Source: Eutypella sp. D-1 (lineage: Eukaryota > Ascomycota > Sordariomycetes > Xylariales > Diatrypaceae). Taken from it: a stretch of DNA of 64,000 bases. Location of the stretch: contig JAJTTP010000001.1 in assembly GCA_023313575.1 (NCBI GenBank), positions 3,286,001-3,350,000 of the forward strand, written 5' to 3'. A program made the translations under genes and the position numbers. Under the pieces are notes generated by a model. It worked only from the letters and a program-made list of their open reading frames with translations, was not told the DNA's origin and searched no databases. Of this stretch, positions 60,306-64,000 are shown piece by piece; the stretch's first letter is position 1; each line of letters opens with the position of its first letter.

Positions 60306-61061
60306 TCAGACCTCCGGCTCTATCTGCTTCACCGTAGGCACCTTGCTGAGGCTAACGCCAAAGTGCTTCGCGATCTTGTGGATGCAACCACAGACAATCT
60401 CGGTGTCTTCGAAGGAGACGCCGATGCGCCTGGTACCACGAATGTGCCAGCTGGTCTCCTTGGGCAGGTTCTGCATCATAATTGCCGGGAGGACCACCAT
60501 CTCGGTGTCGACGTCGTCAAGCACCTGACGGTCGGAGAGGTACAGGCCGTAGGTGATCTCGACGCTGATCCAGCCGAAGTCGCGGTGGGCGTCGAAGAGG
60601 CCGATGGTGTCCCCCGCATTGCGCGTGTACAGCCTGCGGAACCAATCGATGCCACGTTCGCGACTCGCCTCGTCCCGCTGCCACCCCTCCCGCGTGCACC
60701 CGTGGTCACGGTCCTCCTCCCGCTCCACCTCCGCGATCGCCAGCACCGCCTCGATCGGCTTGCACACCCCGATTACTGACACCGACTTGACTAGCGCCTC
60801 GCGCAACCTGCGCACCAGTGTTTTCCGCGCCTCGCTCGTCGCATACCCCTCCTGGGCACATAGGTGCAGGTAGAGCTTTGACGCTAGCTCCGGATCCGGG
60901 CCCGTTACCACGCACGCGATCACCAGAATGTACCAGCTTTCTGGACTCAGCTTCGTCGCCCGGAAGTCCTCCTGAATATCGTTGAATAGTTTTGTCAGAG
61001 CGGGATCGGTCGGGGACGACGACCCCTCGGTGGAATGTTTGCTGTCATTTGACGACGTCAT
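60306..61061 (-). CDS. Carboxymuconolactone decarboxylase (AhpD-like) family protein
   Basis: A single exon of 251 residues. The all-helical pattern (SPESWYILVIACVVTGPDPELASKLYLHL, then RRLREALVKSVSVIGVCKPIEAV) fits the fungal branch of the CMD/AhpD fold. In the bacterial enzymes a CxxC pair at the helix start carries the peroxidase chemistry; the matching place here has one Cys (ACVVTG) and no CxxC, so a thiol peroxidase role is unlikely. The C-terminal half contains WISVEITYGLYLSD and ETSWHIRGTRRIG blocks seen in related fungal proteins. No targeting signal is apparent. The function is unknown; mitochondrial or peroxisomal roles have been suggested for relatives but cannot be read here. Confidence 0.7.
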   Translation of the reverse strand: MTSSNDSKHSTEGSSSPTDPALTKLFNDIQEDFRATKLSPESWYILVIACVVTGPDPELASKLYLHLCAQEGYATSEARKTLVRRLREALVKSVSVIGVCKPIEAVLAIAEVEREEDRDHGCTREGWQRDEASRERGIDWFRRLYTRNAGDTIGLFDAHRDFGWISVEITYGLYLSDRQVLDDVDTEMVVLPAIMMQNLPKETSWHIRGTRRIGVSFEDTEIVCGCIHKIAKHFGVSLSKVPTVKQIEPEV

Positions 61062-62255
61062 CTCTACGTCTCTTGGGGCGGATACGCCGGGAAATCTACT
61101 CCTGTGCGTAAAGAATAATTGAGGGGATGAGATTTAGACACGAGATGGGTATGGATGCGGGTCCAGGAATTTGAGGGGGTGCAGTGAGCGATATGAAAGT
61201 TGACTGGTCAATGATTACCTCTAGTAAGACCTGGTGATAATTCTATGGACCCCTCTCTCCTGTCCCGAGTGTTACCGCGAGGTGACTTCACGGCGTAAGC
61301 GAATAATAAATCGGATGCACAATGCAAGCAATCCTTGATTAGGTTCAGACTAAAAGATCTTCCGAACAACGTGCGTATGTCACTTCCTAACGATAAGTGG
61401 ACTGTGAATCCGCAGCTTCTTGAAAGCTTAGGGAGTATTCTCAGGCTGCCAGGTCTGCATATAGGGGTTCCCTGCATTAGATCCATCTAGCTATACATGT
61501 TTATGTACCTAAAGGAGTAATCCGAAGGGTGAGATGCTTATGAGAGAGTATCTGCATATTTAACTCGATGTAACACAGTGTTTTCATTTATACCTAGAAC
61601 AATAAGTCCTGAAAGATATTTATCTGGTAGTTGCTTCATTTCCTACATCGACGTGAGCTGCGTAATATGGGGATAGAATAGAGAATGACATGATGGAGCC
61701 GGCCTGTGCGATCGTTGGCAGTGAAGGTCATTTAGGATGTAAATGAAGCAGTGATGCTAAGCATCACCCTGTGACAAGGTATCAGACTCCCAAAATTTTA
61801 CTGTTGCTGTGACTAAGAGGCAACCCAACGGCAAGCCAACCCCTTCTCTCGGGAGGGTTGAACCCAGCGCTTTTGCACTGCGACTTTAACAGTCATGATG
61901 GCCCCCTCCCAACTGAACGGAAATTATTGCGCTAAGGCTACCCGAAGGTATGGTCACGTCGTACCGACAAGCCTAGTGCTGGTTGAATGGAAAATTCTCA
62001 AAGGAAAGGAATATTACAAAACGGAACTCAGCGGCAACGTCTGTCGCATGAACAATTTCCTTCTTTTCAACATACACGCGAGCCTCTGTTGTGCGGATGG
62101 ACATCTGACGATACTGAGGGGAACTGGCCACATCATACCTAAAAGTATTATAAAATATATAGCATTTATCCAGTACAACATCGCTCATAATTCAACACGC
62201 TAACTTTACCAAGCCCTAACAATTACACCTATATATATATATGTATCTCCATACA
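61062..62255. other. Intergenic, upstream of CMD-like gene and 3' of permease
   Basis: About 1.2 kb. A minus-strand segment around 61840-61925 has a B-box-like GGTTCAACCC and a GTTAA loop but does not fold as a tRNA (see rejected items). Nothing else was recognised. Confidence 0.45.
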
Positions 62256-63806
62256 TCAACCCCTGTACCGGTCGGTGTCCAGATCCACGTCTCGCAGCTT
62301 AACCGGCCTCGTGCGGAAGATGATCTTGTGGCCTATGAAGAGGACAGTCCAGATGATGAGGCTGATATAGGAGGCGAAGAAGTCAGCAGTCTCCCACTCG
62401 ATGAAGGCGGTGAACCCGTTGGTCAGCAGGATGAGGACGCAGAAAAAGAGGCCGAACCAGCTAAGATAGGGCTGGAGGGGCGCGATGTATGGCAGTGTGC
62501 CGCGGCGGAGGATGCCGCGGTCCGCGAGTGCGCGCTGGAACCGCAAGTGGCAGACGCTAATGGAAGCCCAGCTGATGAATCCCGCGATGGACGAGATGTT
62601 AAGCAACCAGTTAAACACCTCGCTACCACCTGAGGACAGGTTAAGATAGGCGAGTAACCCGATCGCCGAGGTCATGAACACGCCGACGTAGGGCGTGCCG
62701 AACCGGTTTGTTCGGCCGATAAAGGCTGGCGCGTGGCCCTCGCGCGCCAGGGCGATCAGGATGCGGCTGCCGGAGTAGACGTTCGAGTTCGCGGCGGAGA
62801 GCACGGCGGTCAAGAGGACGCCGTTGATAATGTGCGGAAGGACGGGAACGCCGGCGAGGTTGGCGGCAATAACGAGGGGCGAGGCCGATGCGTCGTCCGA
62901 TCCGAGAAGAAGCTCTTTGGTGTCGTACGGTACCAACAGTCCGATGAAGAAAATAGTGAAGACGAACAAGCCGAAAATTCCCCAGAAGGTCCAGCGGATA
63001 GCGGACGGAACGCTCTTGTGGGGGTCACGGGCCTCACCGGCACCAACGCCGACGAGCTCGGCACCCTGGTAAGAGAAGCCAGCGGTGATCAGGACAGACC
63101 AGAATGCGACGAATTTGCCGGTAGCGCCGTCATAAATCATCGGGGCGAAGGGACCCGGATCGACCCAGGCGCTGAAACCGAGATAGCCTTGCTGGCCCGC
63201 GCCAGCGTCAATGCAGATTGCGAAGATGATGAAGCCGATGACGGTGACAACCTTGATACTGGAGAACCACATCTCGAACTCGCCGAACCAACGGACGGGG
63301 AGGAAATTGAGGGCAGTGAAGACGACCCAAAAGATGGATATGAAAATGGCAATATTGAGTGACGAGTTCCAGAACTGAATGATAAGACTCGCAGCCACAA
63401 GCTCCAGCGCGAAGGTGCTAGACCAGCTGAACCAATAGATCCAGCCTACGGCGAAGCCGAGCGAGCGGTCGACGAAACGCGAGGGGAACACGGTAAAAGA
63501 GCCCGCGACAGGTATGTAGGTCGCCATTTCACTCAAGCTGACCATAATGGAAAATATGATAGCGCCGACGAAGATATAGGCGATAAGACAGCCCACTGGC
63601 CCGGCAGTCGCGAGCGCCTCTCCGCTGCCAAGGAAGAGACCAGTTCCTATCGTGCCTCCTATGGCGAGGAACTGCAGGTGACGACTGTTCAGGCCTCTCT
63701 GGAGCTCGGCACCACCAGCTTCGATGTCATCCTGGGAGCCATTGTCATGCTTGCCACCAGCCACATCCTTCGACGACTTCTCTGAGCTGTGTTCTGGAAT
63801 GTCCAT
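62256..63806 (-). CDS. Amino-acid permease (APC superfamily, yeast YAT type)
   Basis: A single exon of 516 residues with twelve predicted membrane helices. The first helix holds the family signature LNSRHLQFLAIGGTIGTGLFLGSG, quoted in part: the GTIGTGLF turn unwinds to bind the amino-acid carboxylate. Later blocks PVAGSFTVF, SYQGAELVGVGAGEA and SAANSNVYSGSRILIALAREG are those of fungal proton-coupled permeases. The hydrophilic N-terminus (about 40 residues, Ser/Lys/Asp-rich) is the usual cytosolic tail with ubiquitin-type lysines. It should import amino acids at the plasma membrane; specificity is not readable. The start at 63806 has no upstream in-frame alternative that improves the match. 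Confidence 0.93.
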   Translation of the reverse strand: MDIPEHSSEKSSKDVAGGKHDNGSQDDIEAGGAELQRGLNSRHLQFLAIGGTIGTGLFLGSGEALATAGPVGCLIAYIFVGAIIFSIMVSLSEMATYIPVAGSFTVFPSRFVDRSLGFAVGWIYWFSWSSTFALELVAASLIIQFWNSSLNIAIFISIFWVVFTALNFLPVRWFGEFEMWFSSIKVVTVIGFIIFAICIDAGAGQQGYLGFSAWVDPGPFAPMIYDGATGKFVAFWSVLITAGFSYQGAELVGVGAGEARDPHKSVPSAIRWTFWGIFGLFVFTIFFIGLLVPYDTKELLLGSDDASASPLVIAANLAGVPVLPHIINGVLLTAVLSAANSNVYSGSRILIALAREGHAPAFIGRTNRFGTPYVGVFMTSAIGLLAYLNLSSGGSEVFNWLLNISSIAGFISWASISVCHLRFQRALADRGILRRGTLPYIAPLQPYLSWFGLFFCVLILLTNGFTAFIEWETADFFASYISLIIWTVLFIGHKIIFRTRPVKLRDVDLDTDRYRG

Positions 63807-64000
63807 GTTGAAGACGCGTATTCTCGCGAGCGACAGGAATTTATCGCCCTTGGGAAAGAGAGGAGAGGACTGGTTGGGCTTCTTTTCCCTTGAGAAGGAG
63901 CCGTTTGGCGATTTATTATTGACGAATTCGATAGCACCGATTCACAGCAACATCACGGCACCGGCGAGGTCGAGGGTCGAGGGACAAGAAGATGATAAAG
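63807..64000 (-). promoter_or_regulatory. Upstream region of the permease gene (partial)
   Basis: The window ends 194 bp upstream of the permease ATG. Read on the minus strand this stretch would be leader and proximal promoter. No clear TATA box was seen. Confidence 0.35.

Noticed and set aside
61840..61925. tRNA-like segment on the minus strand (GGTTCAACCC, CTGTTAA)
   Set aside because: The T-arm and anticodon stem do not pair correctly, a normal D-arm and acceptor stem cannot be drawn, and no CCA-proximal match exists. At most it is a degraded fragment or chance.
62733..63362. Open frame of 209 codons on the plus strand
   Set aside because: It is antisense to the amino-acid permease, with Asp/Glu/Gly-rich sequence typical of a shadow frame.

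Overview
This window looks like nuclear DNA of a filamentous ascomycete (Pezizomycotina, most likely a Sordariomycete). The genes have short introns (mostly 50-120 nt) with GTRNGY donors, CTAAC-type branch points and YAG acceptors. The gene families are typically fungal: a Zn2Cys6 regulator, a NACHT-WD40 NLR, a CRH cell-wall transglycosylase, an HSL-type esterase and a Dal5-like MFS carrier. I support 21 protein-coding genes and one decayed gene. Most multi-exon models were joined by hand from splice signals and reading phase.

Left third (1-20.7 kb), accessory in character: a 268-bp inverted-repeat element (MITE-like, TA duplication); a cAMP-receptor-like GPCR; an HSL-type alpha/beta hydrolase tail-to-tail with an intronless acyltransferase of the acyl-homoserine-lactone-synthase/GNAT type; two secreted polysaccharide hydrolases (GH5 cellulase, GH16 endoglucanase); and a 1,621-residue NACHT-WD40 NLR whose two apparent reading-frame breaks are introns.

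Middle (20.7-41 kb): a Zn2Cys6 transcription factor on the minus strand, convergent with the NLR, with a G-run tract in its first intron. It lies next to a stretch rich in ACCTAGGT palindromes. Then come an FAD monooxygenase and an MFS transporter in the same orientation, a secreted M43-type metalloprotease, and a complete ABC-A transporter of about 1,580 residues.

Right third (42-64 kb), more housekeeping: divergent SVP26/TEX261-like and BUD23 genes, a small secreted Gly/Ala/Cys protein, a GNAT acetyltransferase, a pseudogene of an isopenicillin-N-synthase-like 2-oxoglutarate/Fe(II) dioxygenase, mitochondrial NAD-isocitrate dehydrogenase subunit 1, a GCK-III (Sps1/MST3-4-like) kinase, a CRH-type transglycosylase with a chitin-binding module and long Ser/Thr/Pro linker, a carboxymuconolactone-decarboxylase-like protein and an amino-acid permease.

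The genes do not form one obvious pathway. Two pairings may be functional: hydrolase plus acyltransferase (with the GPCR upstream), and monooxygenase plus MFS carrier. Intergenic stretches are 0.3-3.4 kb and mostly featureless by eye. No tRNA, rRNA or CRISPR array was found.
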